From Methanobrevibacter olleyae (GTDB lineage Archaea > Methanobacteriota > Methanobacteria > Methanobacteriales > Methanobacteriaceae), in NCBI RefSeq assembly GCF_900114585.1, contig NZ_FOTL01000008.1:1-64000 (forward strand): a stretch of 64,000 bases of DNA, read 5' to 3'. A program made the position numbers and the translations under genes. Positions 35,582 through 44,429 of this stretch are shown here, in pieces; the stretch's first letter is position 1, and each line of letters starts with the position of its first letter. Under the pieces are notes generated by a model. The model had not been told where the DNA came from and made no database searches. It saw nothing but the letters and a program-made list of their open reading frames with translations.

Positions 35582-37507
35582 ATGTTTGGTAAAGATAAAA
35601 AAGAAGAATTTAATGAAAAAATATTATATGAGGCACAACCTAATATTTTTCTTTATTCAAAGGGAATCTTAATCTCTATGTTTGTGCTTGGATTTTTATT
35701 TTTCTTATATTCTGCAGGAATTAGCTATATTGGGAATATGAATGTTTATTTGATTGAATCAACTAAAGTTCCAATGACTCGTTATTTTGCAATAGCTATT
35801 TTTGTCTTAATAATGATTGTATTCTTATACATTATCTTAAAACTATTAATTTGGACTTCAATTAAATATACAATCACTGAAAGTAGAGTTATTGTTGAAA
35901 AGGGTATTCTTTTACAAAAGAAAAATTATATGCCATTTAACACTATTCAAGATGTTAGTCGTTCCCAGAGTCTTTTAGGAAAAATTTTTTCAGTTGGCAC
36001 AATAAATTTATACAGTGCCTATGATGGGAAAGATCTTGAGTTAAAAGATGTTTCTAGTCCAAAAAAGATTGAAAACATTATATTTGAAAATATTAGGGGA
36101 ACTCATCTTAGAAGAAATAATCTTTATGATGATAATTTTGATAATGGCCCCACTTTCAATCCAATAAGACCTCATTCAGATGAACATACTCATTATAGGC
36201 GTATGGAAGATTTAGATGATTTAGAATTAGCAGATGCTAAAGAACGTAAAAGACAACTTAGAGAAATAAGGCGTAGAGCTAAAAACTCTAGAAGAGATTA
36301 TAATGATTCTAAATATAATCAAGATTATAATAATTCTAACTATGATGCCTATGACTATGATAGTTCTTATTACAAGAAAAATGAGGGTTATGGTTCTCAT
36401 TATGATAGTCGTGATCCATATCAAAATCTAGATTATGATTCAAATTATAGAAATACCTATGATGATAGGAGTTATAATCCTAATCAAGATCATCAATATT
36501 CTGGAGCTATTAAAGATTCTTATGGAAGAAACCCTAAAAAGTATTTTGCAAATAATTATGAAGAATTCCATCAGAATAATTTAGATGCTCAAAGAGATTA
36601 TCAAGAATCTAGAGATTATGTTCATAGTCACTATAATCCAGAGAGAGATAATTCTATTTCTAAAGGAAATTATAATCAAAATAAAGAGGATTATTATCAA
36701 GAATCATTTGAAGAAAATAATAAAAAATCTAAAGGGCTTTCTAGATTTAATCCATTTTCTAGTAATAAAAAAGAAGATTCTTATAAAGAAAATATAACTG
36801 ATGAAGAGTTTGATAATACAATAAACCAAGCTATGCATGATATGGAAAGTAATATTAAATTTGAACCTTCTAATAATCAATTCCGTCAAAGAGATAATAG
36901 AGATTATAATCAATCATATAATCAAAGAAATGGTGGAGATTATAATCAATCGTATAATCAAAGAAATGGTGGAGATTATAATCAATCGTATAATCAAAGA
37001 AATAATTCTAATTATCATTCTTATAATAGAAATTATGATGATAGAGATTATTATGCAGAATATGATGATTATAATCAAGGTAGGTCTTATAAATCCAATT
37101 CAGATAGAGGGAAATCTAGAGTTTTAAGAGATGATTATGATTCTAATTATCATGCTCCTAGAGATGATTACATAAATCAACATAATGATTTAAGAAAAGA
37201 TAGCCATAGAAGATATTATAATAATCGCTATGATGATTATTCAGATAATTATTCTCCTAAACCTTATAAGAAAGAGAATAGATATAAGTCTAGAAATCTA
37301 GATTATGAAGATAATTCTGAGTATAATAACTATAATAAGCCTAGAAATTACAAAAAATCTAGAAGAAATAATGAAAGGTATGCTCAAAGTAGTCATTATG
37401 AAGATAATGCTAATTATGAGGAGTCTAATTCTAATCAAGAAAATGATAAAAAAGAAAAAACTTCTGAAGATTTATTTAAAAAACATTCTAGAAAATTTAG
37501 GAGATGA
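35582..37507 (+). CDS. Membrane PH-domain protein with very long disordered tail
   Basis: 641 residues. Two membrane helices (about 25-50 and 68-92) are followed by a bacterial-type PH (bPH2, YdbS-like) domain at 93-165: YTITESRVIVEKGILLQKKNYMPFNTIQDVSRSQSLLGKIFSVGTINLYSA. The remaining 470 residues are low complexity, rich in Asn, Tyr, Asp, Arg, Ser and Gln, with three exact-style 12-residue repeats (DYNQSYNQRNGG) near residues 441-476, encoded by 36-base DNA repeats. The tail would be cytoplasmic and resembles prion-like or phase-separating regions. Such a tail is not part of the usual family. The start ATG has no clear ribosome-binding site. Confidence 0.8.
   Translation: MFGKDKKEEFNEKILYEAQPNIFLYSKGILISMFVLGFLFFLYSAGISYIGNMNVYLIESTKVPMTRYFAIAIFVLIMIVFLYIILKLLIWTSIKYTITESRVIVEKGILLQKKNYMPFNTIQDVSRSQSLLGKIFSVGTINLYSAYDGKDLELKDVSSPKKIENIIFENIRGTHLRRNNLYDDNFDNGPTFNPIRPHSDEHTHYRRMEDLDDLELADAKERKRQLREIRRRAKNSRRDYNDSKYNQDYNNSNYDAYDYDSSYYKKNEGYGSHYDSRDPYQNLDYDSNYRNTYDDRSYNPNQDHQYSGAIKDSYGRNPKKYFANNYEEFHQNNLDAQRDYQESRDYVHSHYNPERDNSISKGNYNQNKEDYYQESFEENNKKSKGLSRFNPFSSNKKEDSYKENITDEEFDNTINQAMHDMESNIKFEPSNNQFRQRDNRDYNQSYNQRNGGDYNQSYNQRNGGDYNQSYNQRNNSNYHSYNRNYDDRDYYAEYDDYNQGRSYKSNSDRGKSRVLRDDYDSNYHAPRDDYINQHNDLRKDSHRRYYNNRYDDYSDNYSPKPYKKENRYKSRNLDYEDNSEYNNYNKPRNYKKSRRNNERYAQSSHYEDNANYEESNSNQENDKKEKTSEDLFKKHSRKFRR
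36902..37009 (+). repeat. 36-bp in-frame tandem repeat inside the PH-domain gene
   Basis: Three copies of a 36-base unit (GATTATAATCAATCGTATAA and onward) encode three copies of a 12-residue Asn/Tyr/Gln motif. Copies two and three differ by only a few bases at the end, so the expansion is recent and the length may vary between strains. Confidence 0.85.
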
Positions 37508-37525
37508 TTTTTTATCATTCTTAAA

Positions 37526-37645
37526 ATTAGGTTATTTTTTAATTTAATATTAGGTTATTTTTTAATTTAATATTAGGTTATTTTTTAATTTAATATTAGA
37601 TTATTTTTTAATTTAATATTAGGTTATTTTTTAATCTTTTAAGAA
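37526..37645. repeat. 23-bp tandem repeat, five copies
   Basis: ATTAGGTTATTTTTTAATTT plus three bases is repeated about five times, one copy with GATTA instead of GGTTA. It directly follows the PH-domain gene stop and contains its T-tract termination signals. Confidence 0.8.
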
Positions 37646-37709
37646 ACTATTAAAATTTTTATTATAGCTTTTTAGCTATAACTCTTTTTATTGATGATGT
37701 AGGGAAAAT

Positions 37710-38915
37710 ATGAGTTTTGATTATGATGTTACAATTGTTGGTGCAGGTCCTATTGGTTCTACTTTAGCATATGAATTAACTAAAGAAGATATCAAAGTAT
37801 GTCTCATTGATAAAAAGAAAGTAATAGGTTTACCATTACAATGCTCAGGTATCATTAATAAAAGAGTATTGGATTTCAATCAAATTCCTAAAGAATTAAT
37901 TTTAAATAAAGTAAAAAGTGCTTTTTTACATAGTAAAAATCATTCTTTTGCTGTTTCTAAGGAAGAAGACCAAGCTTTAATAATCGATAGAGTTGGATTA
38001 GATCAATTTTTATACAATAGAGCTATTGAAAAGGGTGTTGATTCTTATTTATCTTCTAAAGTGTTAACTATTGATGATATAGAAGGTAAAGTCCTATTTC
38101 AAAATGATTCTGAAGAGAAAACCATTAAATCTAAAATTATCGTTGGTGCAGATGGGCCACTTTCATTAGTTTCTTCAACTATTGGTAATGATTTTAATTA
38201 TTATTGTGCATCCCAATATTTAGTTAAAGTTGATAGAATTAAAGATATGTCATTTGTTGATTTATTTGCCTATGAAAATTTATTTCCTGGATTTATATGG
38301 ATAATTCCAGTTTATAAAAATATTTTTAGAGTTGGTTTATTCTCTAATTATGATTATAAAAAGCAAAGAGAAATTTTAAATGATTTTTTAGAAAATGATT
38401 TTCAATATGACAATTTTGAAGTAATTGAAAAATACAAAGGTAAAATACCTATTTATAATAAAGACAATAAACTGTATAAAAATAGAGCTTTAATTATTGG
38501 AGATGCTGCTTCACAAGTTAAACCAACTACTGGTGGAGGCCTTTTAATAGGTTTTGAAACAGTTAAAATAGCTAAAAAGAATATAATTAAAGCTTTAAAT
38601 TTAGATATGGCTGAAAATGACTTAGATATGTTAGCGAATCTTTTTAAAGATTATCAAAAAGATTTTGAGAAAAGATTTTTAAATGAAATATCTTATCAGT
38701 TTAAAGTTCAAAAAACATTATCTACTTTATCTGATGATGATTTAGATTATTTTTTTATGAAATTAAAAGAAAAAGAAGCAGATAAATTAATATCTGAATA
38801 TGGGGATATGGATAATCAATCAACACTTGTTAAAGAATTCTTAAAAAGAGGTTTGATTTTATCATTATTACCTAAAATTCATAAAAAAGAATTAGCTAAG
38901 ATTTGGTTATTATGA
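37710..38915 (+). CDS. Geranylgeranyl reductase family protein (second copy)
   Basis: 401 residues. It has the FAD-binding VGAGPIGSTLAYEL at residue 10, DKKKVIGLPLQCSGIINKRVLD near 34 with the family cysteine, VGADGPLS near 146 and IGDAASQVKPTTGGGLLIG near 264. It is clearly homologous to the lipid reductase at 6149 but diverged, and has no adjacent ferredoxin gene. It may saturate a different isoprenoid or act at another stage. The length agrees with the family. AGGG precedes the ATG. Confidence 0.85.
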   Translation: MSFDYDVTIVGAGPIGSTLAYELTKEDIKVCLIDKKKVIGLPLQCSGIINKRVLDFNQIPKELILNKVKSAFLHSKNHSFAVSKEEDQALIIDRVGLDQFLYNRAIEKGVDSYLSSKVLTIDDIEGKVLFQNDSEEKTIKSKIIVGADGPLSLVSSTIGNDFNYYCASQYLVKVDRIKDMSFVDLFAYENLFPGFIWIIPVYKNIFRVGLFSNYDYKKQREILNDFLENDFQYDNFEVIEKYKGKIPIYNKDNKLYKNRALIIGDAASQVKPTTGGGLLIGFETVKIAKKNIIKALNLDMAENDLDMLANLFKDYQKDFEKRFLNEISYQFKVQKTLSTLSDDDLDYFFMKLKEKEADKLISEYGDMDNQSTLVKEFLKRGLILSLLPKIHKKELAKIWLL

Positions 38916-39011
38916 TTAGATGGTACTTTTAGATTATTGCTTTGTTTTATTATTAGATATTTTATTTTTAGATTATTAAATTTATTAGACTATTAAAAAT
39001 GGAGATAAAAA

Positions 39012-40046
39012 ATGGATTTATTATTAATCTTATCACAAGAACATGATAAATTACCCTTAGCTGAACTTAGAGCAGTTTTAGAAATTGAAAATATAGAAAC
39101 TGATATTGAAATAGTTTGTCCGGGATTAGTTATTCTAAGAAAGCTTAATGAAGATCTTTTTGATGATTATTATAAAATACTTGTTAAAAGATTAGCTTAT
39201 ACCCATGAGGTTCATCAATTAATAAGTGAATGTGACTGTGAAGACTTAGATAGCACTGTTAAATCTATTGATTGGTCTGGTTATGTGGATGAAAATTTTG
39301 CAGTTAGGGTAAAACGTTTTAATACAGAAATAGATACGGTAGGTACTGAAAAAAGAATTGGTTATTTAATTTTATCTAATACAGAGAATATTTCAGTTAA
39401 TTTATCTAATCCAAAGTCATTTATTAGAGTTGTAGCATATCGTGATAATTTTTATTTATGTTTTGGTAAATATAAGTTTAATAAAAAGTATTTTGAAGAT
39501 ATGAAGCCTCATAAAAGACCATTTTTCCATCCTGGTTGTATGAGTCCTAAATTAGCACGTTGTATGGTTAATTTATCTCGTGTTAATGAAGGGGATTTAG
39601 TTTTAGATCCTTTCTGTGGAACTGGTGGAATCCTTATTGAAGCAGGGCTTATTGGTGCTAAAGTTGTAGGTTGTGATATCGATTGGAGAATGAAGAGAGG
39701 TACAGCTACTAATTTAGAATATGCAGGGGTAATTGATTATAAAACTCATGTTGTAGATATTCGTGAACTTGAAATGTATGAGGAAGCTGATGCAGTTGTT
39801 ACTGATCCTCCTTATGGTATTTCTACAACTACCTGTGGTGAAGGTGCTTCCGGTATATTTAGTGAATTTTTACAATCAATTGAACATAGTATGAAGAAAG
39901 ATGCTCTTTTAGTAATGGCCAGTCCTGATTCATTAGATATAGATTCATTACTTAGGGATGTAGGTTTCATATTATTGGAAAGGTATGAAATTAAAATGCA
40001 TAGAAGTTTAACTCGTATCATTTCTGTGATAGCTAAAATTCATTAA
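39012..40046 (+). CDS. trmG10: tRNA (guanine-10-N2) methyltransferase, THUMP domain
   Basis: Archaeal relative of Trm11 that dimethylates G10 of tRNA. It has an N-terminal THUMP region (about 40-155), the SAM-binding DPFCGTGGILIEAGLIGAKVVGCDID at 197-222, and the catalytic TDPPYGIST near 264, of the (D/N)PPY type for N2-guanine methylation. 344 residues fits. A GGAGAT ribosome-binding site precedes the ATG. It lies 96 bases after the reductase-like gene. Confidence 0.9.
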   Translation: MDLLLILSQEHDKLPLAELRAVLEIENIETDIEIVCPGLVILRKLNEDLFDDYYKILVKRLAYTHEVHQLISECDCEDLDSTVKSIDWSGYVDENFAVRVKRFNTEIDTVGTEKRIGYLILSNTENISVNLSNPKSFIRVVAYRDNFYLCFGKYKFNKKYFEDMKPHKRPFFHPGCMSPKLARCMVNLSRVNEGDLVLDPFCGTGGILIEAGLIGAKVVGCDIDWRMKRGTATNLEYAGVIDYKTHVVDIRELEMYEEADAVVTDPPYGISTTTCGEGASGIFSEFLQSIEHSMKKDALLVMASPDSLDIDSLLRDVGFILLERYEIKMHRSLTRIISVIAKIH

Positions 40047-40161
40047 ATTATATTTAATTTCTGTGGAGCAAACTATTTTTTATTTTTATTTTTTATAGAA
40101 AATCTTATATTTTTTTATTTTTTTATTATATTATTATTTTTATTTATAGGGAGGGTTTAAA

Positions 40162-41541
40162 ATGCAAACAAATAAAAATATTGAATCAATTATTGGGGAT
40201 CCTAAGAAAGCTATTAATAGACTAGCTTATCCCACTATTTTATCTATGCTTTTGATGTTTGCAAATAACCTTATTGATAGTATGTGGGTTGGAGGACTTG
40301 GTTCTGGACCTCTTGCTGCTTTAGGATTTATGTCTCCATTATATTTAGTTATCCTTGGTTTTGGAGTGGGTATTGGAGCTGGTGCTAATTCTTTAATATC
40401 TCGTTATATTGGTGCTAAACGTTATAGGGAATCTAATAATGCTGCTATGCACAGTATAATAATTGCAATTATCATATCTATTTTTCTTTTCTTAATAGGC
40501 CATCTCTTTTTAAAAGATTTGCTTATTCTCTTTGGAGCTAGTTCTGTAATTGATTATGCAATGGATTATGGATTTATAATTTTCTTTGCAAATATTATTA
40601 TCCTATCTCCAGCAGTAATTTCAAGTCTTTTTAGGGCAGAAGGAGATATAAAAAGAGCTACTTGGCCTTTAGTATTAAATGCAGTTTTAAATTTAGTTTT
40701 AGATCCAATATTGATTTATTACTTTAATTGGGGCATTAAAGGAGCAGCTATTGCTACAGTTTTATCCACATCTGCAAATTTATTTCTGATGTTGTATTGG
40801 TATTTAATTAAAAGAGATACTTTTATAAAATTAAGTTTAAAATATTATAATAGAAAATTAGAAATTTATAAAGAAATTCTTCTTGTAAGTTTACCTGCAA
40901 GTTGTGAAGAATTGATCTATTCAATTGTTGGGATTTGCTTTAATTATTTAATCATAATAACTGCTGGAACTATGGAAGTAGCTGTTTTTACAGTTGTTTG
41001 GAGATTTGTATCAATTGCTTTTTTACCTTGTATCTCCATTGGAATAGCAACTATAACAGTTTCAGGTGTGGCATATGGTGCTAAAAACTATAAGAATTTT
41101 AAAACAACTATTAATTATTCAACATTTATTAGTTTTATTATAACTTTAATTATTTGCACAGTATTCTTTGTATTTGCCTATCCAATTTCTGAATCTTTTA
41201 ATTTTATCTCTGGAAATACAGAAATGATTAATAGGACAGCAGAGGTTTTAAGGATTATGGTTTTCTATAATCTTTTTATACCCTTTGGAGCAACTGCCGC
41301 TTATGTTTATCAAGGTGTAGGTTCTGGGTTTAAATCATTAAGCCTTACAATTTTAAGAGAATTAATTTTAAGTATTTCCTTTGCTTATTTGCTTGCAATT
41401 ACATTTAAAATGGGAATATTTGGTCTTTATTTAGGTGCAATAATTGGTATGATTTTAGGTTGCTTTATTGGATTTGGATCTATTTTAATCTATGAAAGGA
41501 AATTTAAAAAAGAGTGTTTAGCACTTGAAAATAGTGTTTAA
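40162..41541 (+). CDS. MATE family multidrug/sodium antiporter
   Basis: 459 residues with about 12 membrane helices. The N-terminal LAYPTILSMLLMFANNLIDSMWVGGLGSGPLAALGF is the MATE signature, and a second half-repeat begins near residue 240 (LVSLPASCEELIYSIVGICFNYLII). Expected to expel cationic drugs or metabolites using a sodium or proton gradient. The substrate is unknown. GGGAGGG ribosome-binding site. Confidence 0.92.
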   Translation: MQTNKNIESIIGDPKKAINRLAYPTILSMLLMFANNLIDSMWVGGLGSGPLAALGFMSPLYLVILGFGVGIGAGANSLISRYIGAKRYRESNNAAMHSIIIAIIISIFLFLIGHLFLKDLLILFGASSVIDYAMDYGFIIFFANIIILSPAVISSLFRAEGDIKRATWPLVLNAVLNLVLDPILIYYFNWGIKGAAIATVLSTSANLFLMLYWYLIKRDTFIKLSLKYYNRKLEIYKEILLVSLPASCEELIYSIVGICFNYLIIITAGTMEVAVFTVVWRFVSIAFLPCISIGIATITVSGVAYGAKNYKNFKTTINYSTFISFIITLIICTVFFVFAYPISESFNFISGNTEMINRTAEVLRIMVFYNLFIPFGATAAYVYQGVGSGFKSLSLTILRELILSISFAYLLAITFKMGIFGLYLGAIIGMILGCFIGFGSILIYERKFKKECLALENSV

Positions 41542-41629
41542 AGAGATTTTATCACTTGAAAATAATATTTAAAAATATTGTTAAAAAGAGTTAAATTATT
41601 AATATTTAAAAATATTGTTAAAAAGAGTT

Positions 41630-41658
41630 AAGATATTGAAATAGTCCAATATCTTTTT
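41630..41658 (+). terminator. Terminator after MATE gene
   Basis: AAGATATTG/CAATATCTT forms a 9 bp stem with an 8-base loop, followed by T residues. Just upstream a motif AATATTTAAAAATATTGTTA is present twice (about 41563-41630). A further, imperfect hairpin at 41724-41762 lies between the convergent genes and could stop transcripts from both sides. Confidence 0.55.
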
Positions 41659-41762
41659 AATAACAGTAAAAATAGTAAAAAAATAGTTTAAGAGTAATTA
41701 CTCCAAACTAGTGAAAAAATTTTAATCCAGGCTTTTTACATTAGGCTAAAAAAGCGGGGATT

Positions 41763-42131
41763 TTAGTGTAATCCACAACCAACACATTCATGGCTTGCTA
41801 CACCAATTTCTTGTTCTTCATCAACTACTTCTTGTTTTAATTCTTGAACAGTAGCTGAAATAAAAGAATAATCAGGTTTTTCAATGATTGGTGAAATTCC
41901 TTTAAAGTAACAGTGGATATTTCCAGTACATGCAATATCTATGAGTATTGGTTCAGAAATTTTAAATCCTTTAAAAAATGTTTCAATGTCATTTATTTGT
42001 TCTTTAGGAACTCTAAGGTTAAAAGACATTATTCCATCTTCTTTAGATCTAATTTTAACATATGATTGCTCAACTAATAATTCATTACCATATTCCTGTT
42101 TAAATATTACACAGTCTTCTCTATTTACCAT
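41763..42131 (-). CDS. Hypothetical protein with C-terminal CxxC
   Basis: 122 residues, not recognised. A beta-rich body (VKIRSKEDGIMSFNLRVPKEQINDIETFFKGF) is followed by DIACTGNIHCYFKG near residue 65 and an end of HECVGCGLH. The four cysteines and the terminal histidine suggest a metal site or redox centre. A GGAGGG ribosome-binding site supports expression. It lies alone, convergent with MATE and divergent from the ImmA gene. Confidence 0.6.
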   Translation of the reverse strand: MVNREDCVIFKQEYGNELLVEQSYVKIRSKEDGIMSFNLRVPKEQINDIETFFKGFKISEPILIDIACTGNIHCYFKGISPIIEKPDYSFISATVQELKQEVVDEEQEIGVASHECVGCGLH

Positions 42132-42417
42132 ATTTTTCCCTCCAATATAATCTTAATAATGATTTAAATTAAACTATTGCTAAATTTTCTACAATTTTTG
42201 TTGTTGATTATTATTAATGTTTCATATAATATAAACTTTATTATTAACTAACTAATCTTTTATTAAAAAAGAATAAAAAAGCTATTTAAAATAGATTTAA
42301 ATATAGATAATTTAAATAAATGTTGTATGAAAGATAACTATTGAAAATGAAATAATAAAATATAATATATATGACTTTTATAAATAAGATAAAAGATTAA
42401 AAGGAGGTTTAGTAATA

Positions 42418-43569
42418 ATGATAATAAGAGCTAAAATTAATCCTAATATGATGAAATGGGCTAGAAAATATGCTGGATTTACAGATGGTTATGAAGATAA
42501 ACTTCCTGTAGAAATTAAGTCAAGATATAGATCATGGGAAGATGGAGAAACTAAACCTACCTGGAATCAATTAAGAAAAGTAAGTAAAAGATATAATATT
42601 CCAACAGCATTTTTCTTCATGGACACAGTACCTAAATTCAATAATCTGCCAGAATTAGTTAACTATAGAAAACTCGATACAAAATTTCTTTTTGAAACTA
42701 AGTCTCCGGATTTAATTAAAGAAATAAGAAAAGCTGAAAATAGAAGAGAACATTATATAGATTTATTATATGAATTAGAAGAGGATATTCCTTCATTTGA
42801 CAAATATGATGGAACATTAAATAAAAAACATGTTTCTACTTATATTCGTGAAAAATTAGGAATTTATTTAGATACTCAAAAAACTTGGATAAGGAAAAAC
42901 AATTCATTAGACAAAAAACATTATAATTTTTTAAATAAATGGAAGAACATTATTACAGAAAAATTAGGAGTACTTATCTTTGAAACTGAAGGAGTTTCAA
43001 TTAAAGAAATGAGAGGGTTGTGTATTTTTCATAATGAAGTTCCTATAATTTTATTAAATGGTAAAGATAGTGTTAATGGTAGAATTTTTTCATTGTTCCA
43101 TGAATTAACTCATTTATTATTAGGAGAAAGTGCAATATGTGGAGATGATGAAAATATTGAAGAAGAAGTTTTCGCTAATGCTGTTGCAGGTGAATTCTTA
43201 GTTCCTAAAGAAGATTTAATTAAGAATATTAATGATGACTTACTATCAAATAACTCAATTAATAATTTATCTCATTTATATGGGGTTAGTGAAGATGTAA
43301 TCATTAGAAGACTATATGATGATAAGCATATTGGTAAATATGATTACACAAGTAGAGTAGAAGATTTTGAAGAAATTACTAAAGAATCTAAAGGTTCTGG
43401 AGGAAATTATTTCAATAATCGATTAAAATATAATGGAGAACCTTATTGTGCTATTGTTTTACAAGCTTATGAAGAGGGTATAATCCATGGAGGGGATTTT
43501 TCTAAATTCACTAATTTAAATAAAAAATTCATTCCAAATTTATATAAAAGATTATATGGGGGAGAATAA
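42418..43569 (+). CDS. ImmA/IrrE metallopeptidase with N-terminal helix-turn-helix
   Basis: 383 residues. An N-terminal XRE-like helix-turn-helix (about 8-65) is followed by a COG2856 zinc peptidase domain with HELTH at 228-232 and a downstream EEEVFANAVAGEFLVP near 250 that supplies the third metal ligand. Proteins of this kind cut repressors or antitoxins in response to stress, and often pair with a toxin-like partner. Its stop overlaps the start of the next gene by one base, so the two form a translationally coupled pair. A strong AAGGAGGT site drives the pair. Confidence 0.88.
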   Translation: MIIRAKINPNMMKWARKYAGFTDGYEDKLPVEIKSRYRSWEDGETKPTWNQLRKVSKRYNIPTAFFFMDTVPKFNNLPELVNYRKLDTKFLFETKSPDLIKEIRKAENRREHYIDLLYELEEDIPSFDKYDGTLNKKHVSTYIREKLGIYLDTQKTWIRKNNSLDKKHYNFLNKWKNIITEKLGVLIFETEGVSIKEMRGLCIFHNEVPIILLNGKDSVNGRIFSLFHELTHLLLGESAICGDDENIEEEVFANAVAGEFLVPKEDLIKNINDDLLSNNSINNLSHLYGVSEDVIIRRLYDDKHIGKYDYTSRVEDFEEITKESKGSGGNYFNNRLKYNGEPYCAIVLQAYEEGIIHGGDFSKFTNLNKKFIPNLYKRLYGGE

Positions 43570-44030
43570 TGAAACGGTTTATCATTGATTCCTCTTCATT
43601 AATCCATTTTGAAGAAAAATACCCCTATGATATTTTACCTACTTTATGGGATGAAGTATTTAAATTATTTGAAGCGAATATTCTTTTTTCAGTAAGAGAA
43701 GTATATGAAGAATTAGAAGATTCTCAACAAATATGGAAAGATTATGAAGAATATTTTAGAGAATTAACTGAAGAAGAATCCGATGCTATGAATAAAATTC
43801 TTACAGATGAGCGATTTGAAGTTTTTAAAATAAACGGTATGAAGGAAGATGGGCCTTGGGCAGATCCTCATTTAATTGCATGTGCTATGGTAAATGAAAC
43901 AGTTAGTGTAGTATCTCAAGAAAATTTAAATAGAAATCCTAAAAGAAAAATAGCTTTTGTTTGTAAAGAATGTGGTATTCCTTATATGGATTTTCTTGAA
44001 TTTTTAAGAGAAGCTAATGTGAAAATATAA
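43569..44030 (+). CDS. DUF4411 (PIN-like) protein, predicted toxin of the ImmA pair
   Basis: 153 residues starting MKRFIIDSSSLIHF, the first acidic residue of a PIN-like nuclease fold. Other acidic residues are seen in VREVYEELED near 50, and a GPWADPHLIACAM motif follows near 95 where PIN proteins place catalytic aspartates. The family is DUF4411. With the overlapping XRE/ImmA gene this matches the XRE-COG2856 plus DUF4411 arrangement predicted as a toxin-antitoxin system. RNase activity is inferred from fold, not shown. Confidence 0.82.
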   Translation: MKRFIIDSSSLIHFEEKYPYDILPTLWDEVFKLFEANILFSVREVYEELEDSQQIWKDYEEYFRELTEEESDAMNKILTDERFEVFKINGMKEDGPWADPHLIACAMVNETVSVVSQENLNRNPKRKIAFVCKECGIPYMDFLEFLREANVKI

Positions 44031-44083
44031 AAAATAATAAATTATTTAAGTGATAATTTTATAAATTTAAATATATATTAATT

Positions 44084-44314
44084 AGTGATACTTTAAATGA
44101 TGGGAATAAAGCAAATATTCCTTATAAAAATTAAGAAGTCCACTTAATAATTACTAAATATGTTAAAATAAATGATAAAAAGATTTACAGTGTTTTAGAT
44201 ATTATTTTAGAGTTTGAAAAGGATAATAGGATTAATTATAATTATTTTAATCTTATTATTAAATCAAAATCTTTAAATGAGATTAAATTAATACTAAACT
44301 TAAGATTGATATAA
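44084..44314 (+). pseudogene. Possible decayed gene between defence modules
   Basis: In the 400-base gap 44031-44429 one frame reads SDTLNDGNKANIPYKN, stop, then EVHLIITKYVKINDKKIYSVLDIILEFEKDNR and on to a stop at 44314. The second stretch of about 58 codons is protein-like but has no start codon. I do not recognise it. It may be the remnant of an additional small gene. Confidence 0.3.
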
Positions 44315-44429
44315 AACTGATGTATAATATTTTAATAATTAATAAAGTTTATTTTTACATAAAATAATTTAGTTAATAGTTTTAAAATATAAACTTTTTA
44401 AATTTAACTATGATTTTTGAGGTTTTTTC

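Noticed and set aside
36227-37547. Several open frames on both strands within the PH-domain gene
   Set aside because: They are by-products of its low-complexity Asn/Tyr/Asp codons; their translations are Ile-rich runs without domain pattern.
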